Assembly: GCF_016278365.1 (NCBI RefSeq)
Contig: NZ_JADQBZ010000008.1
Span: 372,001 to 436,000 of the forward strand
Direction: 5' to 3'
Length of the DNA: 64,000 nucleotides
DNA from: Methanolobus sp.
Lineage (GTDB): Archaea; Halobacteriota; Methanosarcinia; Methanosarcinales; Methanosarcinaceae
This document shows, one piece after another, positions 25,695 to 33,333 of this stretch. The translations under genes were made by a program, and so were the position numbers. Positions within the stretch are counted from its first letter, which is position 1. Every line of letters begins with the position of its first letter. The notes beneath the pieces are model-generated. The model saw only the letters and a program-made list of their open reading frames with translations. It did not search any database and was not told where the DNA came from.

Positions 25695-28169
25695 TCAATC
25701 ATAGAATTGAAGCTTTTCATTGATGCTCGATGCAGATTCTTTTTGAGCAGGTGATTTCGATAATGGACTAACAGCCGTTTTGCCTATTACTCCATTGAAT
25801 CCAGCACCACCATTTTGTATGTACAATCCGCCCGCATTGGTGACTGAGTATTTCTTAAGGGCTCCACTCTTAGAAGTATCAAAGCCTGCGATTGTGTTAG
25901 TACTGGTAGTTTTGGTATGTGTTTCTGCATCCTTAGCAGCTGCATCAAATGCAAAGTCCATACCGATAGCTTCCTTGATTTTCTTGATGTCCAGAGTTAT
26001 ACCAGTCACCAGTTTATCGTTAATCCGATTGGTTGAAGTATATCCTGACCTTTTGCCTTGAATAACCAATATACCGTTCGCTTTAAAGTCTTCCATCATT
26101 TTAGTGTAGTATCCATGTGGTTTCTTATTTTTTGGGTCACTGACTCCAAGTGCGTCCTTCATCTGCTTTGAAAACAAACAAATGTATGTATTGTCCCAAT
26201 GTCCAGGCATTCTTTTATTGGATATATTGCCATGAGGATTATAATCCGTGATTCCTTGGGGTTCTGCATCATTAAAGTACATTTTCTCTGCCTGTGCATA
26301 TTGGAAGATATCATTAAGCGCTTTATGCCACGTAGGACAGTCGTCCAGTTTCTCAACATATTCCCCATATACTTCTTTGACGACATCTATTGGATTCATT
26401 GCAGGGATACCAATGTCCTTGAATACTTCTTCAAGTATGACTCCGGCAAGTGTGAGAACTGCAAGACTAGCACCCATACGGTTTTTCATCATACTATCTT
26501 TGTTCTGATACAGTGCAAGGCATTTCTCATATTCAGCCTGCAAACCATCCAACATACTGAAAACTTTTTGTAGGTATAGTTCTATGATGTGGCCATAGTT
26601 TCCGGAGCGTATCTGTGTCGGTATTACTGTGTCTTCAAAGTGCTTCACACCCTCTACATTCACCTTCATCATTTTCCTGACTTCAAGCACCCTGACCTTT
26701 TGACCACTGTTGGCATTGTCATCAAGTATGGGGTTCTCACCATTGATTGATATGATATTGCTCCATTCAACAGGCTTGTTAATTATATGCCCGCCATCCT
26801 GTTGTTTCATCTTGAACCTGTCATGTCCTTGTGCAAAACGATAGATGAGCTTGCCAAAATGGTCACTTTCACCTGCTAGTGTCGATTCATCAAAACATAC
26901 AAGATGGTTATTAAGAATGTAAAGCAACTGCGGATTTGATGCTGCTGTTGAATCTGCGGGAATAATCAATTCGGCAGGATTACCGTAGAGACCGATTGCT
27001 CCTTTATCTTTTAATGATTTACCTTTAGACGTGTCAAAATTAGAGTTTATTACAAAGGTTGCAATCCCCAGTGGTTTAAGCAGTGGTGCTGCCATTGCAG
27101 CATAACAATGAGCTCTCAATACTGGGTCACATATGATATCCTTTATTCCATCAATCCATCCTTCAAGAGTACCTGCCTTACTTAGTTTTGGAGATATTGT
27201 CTTTTCAATATTGACTATGGTTATGTTACCTTTTGGAGAAAACGTCCTATCACCAACTTGGAAAGCTTCTTCATGCCATCCGTTCCTATCGGTAACTATA
27301 AAGTTATGTAGATGAACTGATTCCATAGTTTTCCTAAAATATTCTTGAAGCATACCAGACTTATTTTCAGTAATATTGACTTTCGCTGACAATGTTTCTA
27401 TGATGCCTTTCTTTGACAGTATTTGTCTCGTAATGAAGATGTCTTGATACTCCTCACCGTCGTTAGATAACCATTTAATCAAACCATATTGGTCACCACC
27501 ATCCTTGGATTTCCCCATACCGACCAATATACAAAAATCACAGATGGGAGTGAAAAACAGAAATCCATCTATTCCTTCAATTTGGTATAAGGTCTTCCCA
27601 CCATTGGAATTATCTTTTATCGCATAGCCATTAGGCAAGACGTATTCTTTCCACGCATATTGATAATTGTTGTTCCCATGGTTTCCAGAGCTGATGCCCT
27701 TTAGCTCCGTGAACAGTTCCATTGATTTAGTGTAATTATCCTTTATATCTTCAATACCATTCAATTCTTTTAGTAAATAGTCTAAAAATTTTGATATCTG
27801 GCTTGTGGTATATTCTTCAGAGATTATCTTAATCATTGATGCGAGTTCTCTTCTACATGCTATTGTTGCTTTACCTGTAGGGGTCCTAAAAATATCGTCA
27901 TATGAAAAGACAACAGGGTCATAATTGTTTTCGACTTCTTTATGAGAAACTCGAACTTCGATAACATATTTATATGCTATAATATCAATAGCATCATTCA
28001 CAGTAAATACAATATCATTCTCAGGAATTGGTATAATCCTGTCATTGATAAGACAGTTTTCAATTTCCTGATATAAGGTTTGGATTTCATCTTCGCTGGA
28101 AACGTCTTGAATCAGTACGTTTTCCCCATCATCGGAACTATCTTTAAATACTTTAATGTCATCTTGCAT
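25695..28169 (-). CDS. DUF927-type helicase-like protein of a mobile element
   Basis: I place the start at the ATG at 28169 (GGTGATTATA upstream), giving 824 residues. The central part follows the DUF927 pattern: YVLPNGYAIKDNSNGGKTLY, IVTDRNGWHEEAF, AAMAAPLLKPLGIATFVIN, and LYGNPAEL after the P-loop position. The P-loop itself is degenerate (FDTSKGKSLKD instead of GxSGxGKT). The Walker B-like LVCFDESTLAG is present. Homologues are superfamily helicase or primase-associated ATPases of plasmids and viruses. The N-terminal 150 residues look acidic and helical. It may replicate the element. Confidence 0.65.
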   Translation of the reverse strand: MQDDIKVFKDSSDDGENVLIQDVSSEDEIQTLYQEIENCLINDRIIPIPENDIVFTVNDAIDIIAYKYVIEVRVSHKEVENNYDPVVFSYDDIFRTPTGKATIACRRELASMIKIISEEYTTSQISKFLDYLLKELNGIEDIKDNYTKSMELFTELKGISSGNHGNNNYQYAWKEYVLPNGYAIKDNSNGGKTLYQIEGIDGFLFFTPICDFCILVGMGKSKDGGDQYGLIKWLSNDGEEYQDIFITRQILSKKGIIETLSAKVNITENKSGMLQEYFRKTMESVHLHNFIVTDRNGWHEEAFQVGDRTFSPKGNITIVNIEKTISPKLSKAGTLEGWIDGIKDIICDPVLRAHCYAAMAAPLLKPLGIATFVINSNFDTSKGKSLKDKGAIGLYGNPAELIIPADSTAASNPQLLYILNNHLVCFDESTLAGESDHFGKLIYRFAQGHDRFKMKQQDGGHIINKPVEWSNIISINGENPILDDNANSGQKVRVLEVRKMMKVNVEGVKHFEDTVIPTQIRSGNYGHIIELYLQKVFSMLDGLQAEYEKCLALYQNKDSMMKNRMGASLAVLTLAGVILEEVFKDIGIPAMNPIDVVKEVYGEYVEKLDDCPTWHKALNDIFQYAQAEKMYFNDAEPQGITDYNPHGNISNKRMPGHWDNTYICLFSKQMKDALGVSDPKNKKPHGYYTKMMEDFKANGILVIQGKRSGYTSTNRINDKLVTGITLDIKKIKEAIGMDFAFDAAAKDAETHTKTTSTNTIAGFDTSKSGALKKYSVTNAGGLYIQNGGAGFNGVIGKTAVSPLSKSPAQKESASSINEKLQFYD

Positions 28170-28266
28170 TATAATCACCGTTTTAATAAAAGAGAAGTGC
28201 ATTGCCTGGCAGCAATTCACTTCGATTGTTTATTTATTTCAGGTCGATTTTCCAACTTGACCTTTT

Positions 28267-28644
28267 TTATTCATCCTCATTCTCAATCCAGAGGATTGTG
28301 TCATATGGTCCATACATTATGTTTTTCTCCCGAGACCAACCTTGCATATTTCCCCGCAGACATTCAGAGATTTTCCATTCACAATGACCGCATACTCTAG
28401 CTTGTAACATTGGACTCAAAATTTCGGGATTGCTGATATACATATTGTGCGTGGTTATGCAATCGAATATGATTTTCTTTGCTATCACATCTCGTTGGAT
28501 ATACATACCTGCGTCTCTCATATCATAGAAATATTGCATAATCCATGTAATGTATTCACTCTTGCTTGTGGTGCCTCTCTCGGCCTGCATTCTGTCTGCT
28601 ATCTCTTTTGGGATTGTTATATAGTACTCGTTTTTTCTAGTCAT
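28267..28644 (-). CDS. Ribbon-helix-helix-like protein with cysteine cluster
   Basis: The 125-residue protein has an N-terminus (NEYYITIPKEIADRMQAERGT, then TSKSEYITWIMQYFYD) that fits a strand-helix-helix RHH/CopG DNA-binding fold. The C-terminal half contains CGHCEWKISECLRGN, a CxxCx(6)C set that could bind zinc or iron-sulfur. It is the gene directly upstream of the DUF927 gene on the same strand. Three palindromes lie 67-140 bases upstream of its start, and these could be its operators. Autoregulation of the element is inferred. Confidence 0.6.
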   Translation of the reverse strand: MTRKNEYYITIPKEIADRMQAERGTTSKSEYITWIMQYFYDMRDAGMYIQRDVIAKKIIFDCITTHNMYISNPEILSPMLQARVCGHCEWKISECLRGNMQGWSREKNIMYGPYDTILWIENEDE

Positions 28645-28710
28645 TTTATACGCCTCATCGACTTAAATTTTCAAAGTTAATCATAATACTTCATTTCTGT
28701 ATAGTGGTTG

Positions 28711-28783
28711 AATCACTCAAAGTGATTAGCCGGAAAAGACATCAATAGCCACAGCTATTTTGTCTTATGATAAGCAATGCTTA
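28711..28783. promoter_or_regulatory. Three consecutive palindromes
   Basis: AATCACT-CAA-AGTGATT (28711-28727), AATAGC-CACA-GCTATT with outer GACA/TGTC (28738-28764), and ATAAGCA-A-TGCTTAT (28769-28783) follow each other within 73 bases. They lie between the ribbon-helix-helix gene and the microprotein gene, both on the minus strand. They could be repressor operators, terminators of the microprotein transcript, or part of a replication site. Confidence 0.6.
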
Positions 28784-28800
28784 TATATCAAAAAAAGATA

Positions 28801-28911
28801 TTATCTCATATACTCACCTCTGTGTGAGTCGAGGTATCTGAGAGCGTCATTGGCATTCCCGACCAAGGTAGAACCGATGGCATTCTCATTGATTTTTATC
28901 GTCTTCATCAT
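28801..28911 (-). CDS. Microprotein, 36 residues
   Basis: This gene is too short for the ORF track. On the minus strand GGTGAAA lies just before ATGATG, giving a peptide beginning MMKTIKINENAIGS and ending HRGEYMR. Upstream, ATTTAAATA gives a TATA-like element at the right distance. The sequence is soluble and mixed charge (NDALRYLDSHRG). It sits just upstream of the palindromes and the ribbon-helix-helix gene. It may be a small antitoxin-like or regulatory peptide; the family is unknown. Confidence 0.5.
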   Translation of the reverse strand: MMKTIKINENAIGSTLVGNANDALRYLDSHRGEYMR

Positions 28912-29386
28912 TTTCACCAATCAATATTTTTATTTAAATGAGTGTCAAACAGAAAGTGCTCTCTGGTCAACTGTTATATAGTGCTGATGAAGTAGATATG
29001 CTATATAAGCCGACCGATTAACCGGACCTCTTTCGCTATCTATTCGATTCATCAAGTTTTCATCCAAACTGATACCTGTTTTTCTTACTGTCATCTTATC
29101 ACCACGTACTTTGGGTACTTACTTCGCTGGTAAGTTCCATGGTACGCTAAGTACAACTAATGCGAACGTGTATATAAACATTACCCACTCGTTACACCTT
29201 TAAAACGATATGCTTTGACATCATCTCAAAAAACTGCATAATATATTAAGCTGCATAGCAACCAGCATCGAGAGGGGCTCTAAATTTCTTGCGAAGTTTA
29301 AACCATGCTTACAATGAGACTGCAGAACAAAATAGATTAAGTACGCTGCTTCATCATCATTCTTTTAAGTCTACGACGTATCCAGA
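28912..29386. other. Gene-free stretch with a nested inverted repeat at 29106-29154
   Basis: I find no convincing gene. GTACTT (29106-29111) pairs with AAGTAC (29149-29154), and inside them ACTTAC (29117-29122) with GTAAGT (29130-29135). The region lies between two parts of the element and could hold a binding site or origin. Confidence 0.4.
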
Positions 29387-29539
29387 TTATTCACTGCAGG
29401 TATCGCGGTTGAGATTGATGCCTGTGTCATGAGTGAAACACTTCCATGATAATGGTAACTCATTGGCCTTCAAAAACGCGTCATCAACATCCCTTCCTGA
29501 TAGAAAGAGGGCATCTATAAGGACACCCTTCCAAATGCT
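29387..29539 (-). pseudogene. Out-of-frame continuation of the coupled small ORF
   Basis: There are fifty open codons without an ATG, ending in TAA at 29387. The text reads like real protein (GRDVDDAFLKANELPLSW). It begins inside the left arm of an inverted repeat, CCTTCCAAAT/ATTTGGAAGG (29527-29557). Joined to the upstream frame at CTGAAGCATTTGG it would give one continuous protein. A true frameshift mutation or a programmed shift would both explain it. Confidence 0.4.
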
Positions 29540-29606
29540 TCAGGACTATTTGGAAGGTTACCCCTTGCCTGCCTGTCAATCGTTCAACCAAGGGCTTCTG
29601 TGTCAT
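29484..29606 (-). CDS. Small ORF translationally coupled to the integrase, 40 residues
   Basis: Its ATG (29604-29606) overlaps the integrase stop codon by four bases (ATGA), a strong sign of coupled translation. The peptide begins MTQKPLVERLTGRQGVTF and ends in a cysteine-rich part (EGCPYRCPLS). A second, protein-like reading frame without start codon (29387-29539) begins IWKGVLIDALFLSGRDVDDAF and ends NLNRDTCSE. The two overlap at 29530-29540. The real gene may therefore be a single ~75-residue protein broken by a frameshift. The function is unknown. Confidence 0.45.
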   Translation of the reverse strand: MTQKPLVERLTGRQGVTFQIVLKHLEGCPYRCPLSIRKGC

Positions 29607-31114
29607 TCCTTAGACTCGCCCTCAATCAATTCAGGGTCGATGTAAGGTTCATATTCACGTGGCTTTTTGACCTTTTGGAGTTTCTGTAACATCCTGATTG
29701 CGTTTGTGTCACCATCAATTACCTTCTGAATCAACTTCTGAGTGTCTTCACTCAGCTTACTATCAATTTCTACATCATTTGCAATATGTTTTTCAAGTTG
29801 AGCAATCCTTTCGTTTTGCTTCATGTGCTCGTATCTTTCTACTTTATAGGTGGCATTTTCTGCTTTCAACTGTTCGACTTCTCCCACTTTTTCAATAAAT
29901 TGTGGATTATCCGCAATTGCAACATTCTTATCGATGGTTAAATACACTTCATATTTTTTGTATATCTGTAGCATTTCTGTATCATTGGGAATATAATACG
30001 ATTTCTCGACACCTAAATCATGTCCTAACCAATATTCAATGAGCATATTATTACAATTTGCATTGACTAGCGATGTCTTAAACAAATCACGCATGTTATG
30101 TGCTCTTACAGGATTGTATACGAATTTTCCATTACTTAATCCAGATGCTTGTGATATTTTCCTGTATCTGTCAGCAATAGCATATGGTGTCATGATACGT
30201 CTTGATTCATTCATATCAGCAAGATATGCATCACTAATCCTGTCAGAAATGAATAAAGGTGATGTAGGTGTTGTTTTTGTTTTTATATATTTTTTTTTAT
30301 AAAAATTGATATCAATCCTATCAGGAATTGCATCACGTAATTTTAAATATTCGATTACAGATTGACTTGCTTCAGGTGTAAGGAATGTGGTATACTCTAC
30401 ATCGGTTTTTAATCGCCTTATATGCAGGACTGTAAATCTTTTTGTAACATCTTCCATTTTTTCAGGGTTGTAACCACCAATGAAGTCTTGAACTGTCAAT
30501 GACGATAATTCGGAGGCACCCATTCCTCCTGCAAAACCACACATTAGTAATGCTCTATCTTTTACTTCCGCAAATTTTAAAAATATTCTCAACTCATCTT
30601 TTGTTGGCATTTTTTCATTATCTTTGAGCGTTTTGGGCTTCTTATTCTTTTTTGGGGAACGTGGTATTGGGATACTTCTAAATCGATAGAATGAAGCAGT
30701 GCATGTCATATACATAGCAATAGCATTTTCTGATAGTTTTTTCCTGTTGTTTCGAGTTTTCGAAATTATTTTACCATCTGCATCCCTTATAACTCTGTAT
30801 AGATTATCATCATTATCCGTTTCGTAGGTTGTCACGTTGCCGCATTCATCAGTTTCTTTAATATGTAGATGTTGCCCTTCATCTAAAAATCTTTTAAAGC
30901 GAGGTAATAAGAAATACAATTCTTTTTCATCATCAAATAGACCTGCTTTAATATCCTGTTTTGCATTTTTTATCAATTCTTCAGGAGTTTTCCCCGTATA
31001 ACATGTGTAATAATGCATTGCTGTAACACATTTATTCCAATAAGAATCAGATGGTTCTAATACGTCGTACCAGTCTTTCATAATGTCGTTGTTAAGCAAG
31101 TCTCTCTTATTCAT
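29603..31114 (-). CDS. Large tyrosine integrase, first catalytic arginine apparently replaced
   Basis: The 503-residue protein starts MNKRDLLNNDIMKDWYDVLE. The catalytic core shows Lys in RRLKTDVEYTTFLTPEA, HNMRDLFKTSLV (His-x-x-Arg), LGHDLG (His) and Tyr in KSYYIP. The first arginine site is GGMGASELSS, where many relatives have an Arg after GxG or GL, so Ala appears to replace it. A C-terminal coiled-coil tail (QLKAENATYKVERYEHMKQ, EKHIANDVEIDSKLSE) is attached. AAAGGTG lies upstream. It lies at the right end of the accessory region beside the thermosome, as expected for an element's integrase. Confidence 0.8.
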   Translation of the reverse strand: MNKRDLLNNDIMKDWYDVLEPSDSYWNKCVTAMHYYTCYTGKTPEELIKNAKQDIKAGLFDDEKELYFLLPRFKRFLDEGQHLHIKETDECGNVTTYETDNDDNLYRVIRDADGKIISKTRNNRKKLSENAIAMYMTCTASFYRFRSIPIPRSPKKNKKPKTLKDNEKMPTKDELRIFLKFAEVKDRALLMCGFAGGMGASELSSLTVQDFIGGYNPEKMEDVTKRFTVLHIRRLKTDVEYTTFLTPEASQSVIEYLKLRDAIPDRIDINFYKKKYIKTKTTPTSPLFISDRISDAYLADMNESRRIMTPYAIADRYRKISQASGLSNGKFVYNPVRAHNMRDLFKTSLVNANCNNMLIEYWLGHDLGVEKSYYIPNDTEMLQIYKKYEVYLTIDKNVAIADNPQFIEKVGEVEQLKAENATYKVERYEHMKQNERIAQLEKHIANDVEIDSKLSEDTQKLIQKVIDGDTNAIRMLQKLQKVKKPREYEPYIDPELIEGESKE

Positions 31115-31261
31115 CACATCACCTTTGTATATGACTATAAATATATTATTTATTTTATGTATTTAAAAGTCAGACAATTGCTTATATACATATGTCAGGA
31201 TAATGACCATTTATATGTTAAAGGTTTTGAATTCCCCATGCTCACATTTGCAGTCGCAACA

Positions 31262-31345
31262 TTTTTATAGAACCACATACAGTTAGTTTCATTCATACAT
31301 AACGGAATTATGATCATTCAATTTCATTGATTGGAGGTTTGGAAT
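31262..31345 (+). promoter_or_regulatory. Thermosome promoter and ribosome site
   Basis: A TATA-like TTTTTATAG at 31262-31270 would start transcription near 31293. A strong Shine-Dalgarno GGAGG is near 31332 before the thermosome ATG. Confidence 0.55.
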
Positions 31346-31346
31346 C

Positions 31347-32981
31347 ATGGCAGGACAATATGGCGGTCAGCCCATAATCATTATAGATCCAAGTAAAGAG
31401 CACACAACCGGAAGAGATGCATTATCAGTCAACATTGCTTCTGCAAAGGCAGTTGCCAATATAGTTAAGTCTACCCTGGGCCCGAAAGGCATGGATAAGA
31501 TGCTTGTTAACGTGATAGGTGACATCACTCTCACGAATGACGGAGCGACGATCCTCCAGGAAATGGACATCGAGCACCCTACCGCAAAGATGATCGTAGA
31601 GATTGCCAGCACCCAGGAAAAGGCAGCTGGCGATGGTACGACCAGTGCAGTAGTTATGGCAGGTGCGATGCTTGAGAAGGCTCAGGAACTGTTCCTGCTG
31701 GGAGTACACCCGACAGTCATCGTCAAAGGTTTCAGCATGGCAACCGAAAAAGCCCTGCAGGTCCTTAATGATTACGCCATCAAGGTCGACAGGAATGATC
31801 GGGAAGCACTTAAGCAGATAGCCATGACCTCTATAACCGGGAAGGCTTCTGAAATGGCAAACGAGCACCTTGCAGGAATCTGCGTGGATGCCATACTTGC
31901 CATACAGCAGGATGGCAAGGTCAATGTTGATGACGATATCGTGATCGCAAAGGAGGTCGGTGGTTCTATTGATGACACTGAACTCATAAACGGAATTTCC
32001 ATCAGGCAGGAGGCGCTTCACCCTGAGATGCCACACCGCATAGAGAACGCAAAGATCGCGCTCATAGACACCGAACTTACATTCGGCAAGACTGCGACCA
32101 AATCCAAGCTCCATGTAGACAGGGCTGAACAGCTCCAGGAATTCAAGGAAAAGGAGAGAGCTAATTTCAGGATCACCATCCAGAAGATCATTGATACCGG
32201 TGCTAATGTCGTTATCTGTTCCAAGGCCATGGATGACTATGCATTGCATTTCTTCAAGGAAGCAGGTGTATATGCCACCAGGCGTGTCAGGGAAGAGGAT
32301 ATGATGATGCTGACCCGTTCTACCGGTGCATCTCTGGTGAGGAACATTCCGGAAATGACAGCCAACGATCTGGGATATGCGGAACTTGTGGAGCAGGAAG
32401 ACATCCATGAGGAGAAGACCTTTATCAAGGGATTCAGGGATGCCAAGACCATGACCATTCTGGTAAAAGGCGGTACCGAGCATGTCACTGACAATATCGA
32501 GCGTGTCTTTGACGACGCACTGCGCGTCGTAAAGTGCGTGTTCGAGGATGGAACAATAGTTCCGGGCGGAGGAGCATCCGAGATAGAAGTCGCACAAAAA
32601 CTACGTGCATACGCTGCCAGTGTGCAGGGACGCGAACAGATGGCCATTGAAGCATTCGCATCAGCCATCGAGGAAATCCCAAAAGCCATCGCAGAGAACT
32701 GTGGTTTTGACGCTATCGACATGCTTCTGAATCTGCGTGCCAGCCACGGCACCATGAAATATGCAGGTATCGACATAAAGACCGGCGGCGTCTCAAATAT
32801 GTATGATATGGGTATCATCGACCCCCTCAGGGTAAAGACCCAGGCCATCAAGTCAGCCGCAGAAGTTGCCAGTATGGTGCTGCGTGTTGACGACATGCTC
32901 CGCGCCAGAGAAAAGGACATGATGGATGTAGCTCCCGAGCACAACATCCACAATTATGATATGAGCGGAATGGGAATGTAA
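31347..32981 (+). CDS. thsA: Thermosome subunit (group II chaperonin)
   Basis: The 544-residue protein has all chaperonin motifs: [53 protein letters not shown] (nucleotide binding), and the C-terminal tail MSGMGM. It folds proteins in the cytoplasm in a double-ring complex. The start ATG is preceded by GGAGG. It is a single gene with its own promoter and terminator. GC content rises clearly at this gene compared with the preceding region, marking the return to core chromosome. The large antisense ORF 31425-32597 is a shadow. Confidence 0.97.
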   Translation: MAGQYGGQPIIIIDPSKEHTTGRDALSVNIASAKAVANIVKSTLGPKGMDKMLVNVIGDITLTNDGATILQEMDIEHPTAKMIVEIASTQEKAAGDGTTSAVVMAGAMLEKAQELFLLGVHPTVIVKGFSMATEKALQVLNDYAIKVDRNDREALKQIAMTSITGKASEMANEHLAGICVDAILAIQQDGKVNVDDDIVIAKEVGGSIDDTELINGISIRQEALHPEMPHRIENAKIALIDTELTFGKTATKSKLHVDRAEQLQEFKEKERANFRITIQKIIDTGANVVICSKAMDDYALHFFKEAGVYATRRVREEDMMMLTRSTGASLVRNIPEMTANDLGYAELVEQEDIHEEKTFIKGFRDAKTMTILVKGGTEHVTDNIERVFDDALRVVKCVFEDGTIVPGGGASEIEVAQKLRAYAASVQGREQMAIEAFASAIEEIPKAIAENCGFDAIDMLLNLRASHGTMKYAGIDIKTGGVSNMYDMGIIDPLRVKTQAIKSAAEVASMVLRVDDMLRAREKDMMDVAPEHNIHNYDMSGMGM

Positions 32982-32997
32982 GAGGCGTGGCCTCTTA
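32979..32997 (+). terminator. Thermosome terminator hairpin
   Basis: TAAGAGGC (32979-32986) pairs perfectly with GCCTCTTA (32990-32997). The stop codon TAA is part of the stem. A short U-rich stretch follows. Confidence 0.6.
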
Positions 32998-33333
32998 TCA
33001 TTTCCTGTATTTTCGATCTTTCTTCTATTTGAAAATTTTTTGCAGAAAAGCACACTTAATTGGTCATCTGTGTTCTCTGTGGTTGCCTTTCTACTTGCTG
33101 CTGCAATTCTTAGTGCATTTCTATATTATCATTAGTACATAGAATGATACAGACTTGCACCTTTTGCGATGTTGTTATCAATCACCTCAGACGCAACCTT
33201 CATATATTTAGTTTTTTATAAAAGCCACTGGTTTTAAATAAAGTCTGAGAGGGACGATCATTTTGAATGAGACATCAAATATTCACTCATTGCACTATAT
33301 GTTTGCAATCTTTTTTCTTTCCGGTGCCATGTC
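32998..33333. other. Intergenic stretch before the PKD protein
   Basis: No gene is seen. AT-rich tracts near 33210-33240 (TTTTTTATAAAAGCC) may be the promoter of the PKD-protein gene; the interval otherwise looks non-coding. Confidence 0.4.

Noticed and set aside
31425-32597. 390-residue ORF antisense to the thermosome
   Set aside because: It is rich in Cys, His and Leu with no family pattern and lies wholly opposite a highly conserved chaperonin gene, so it is a composition shadow.
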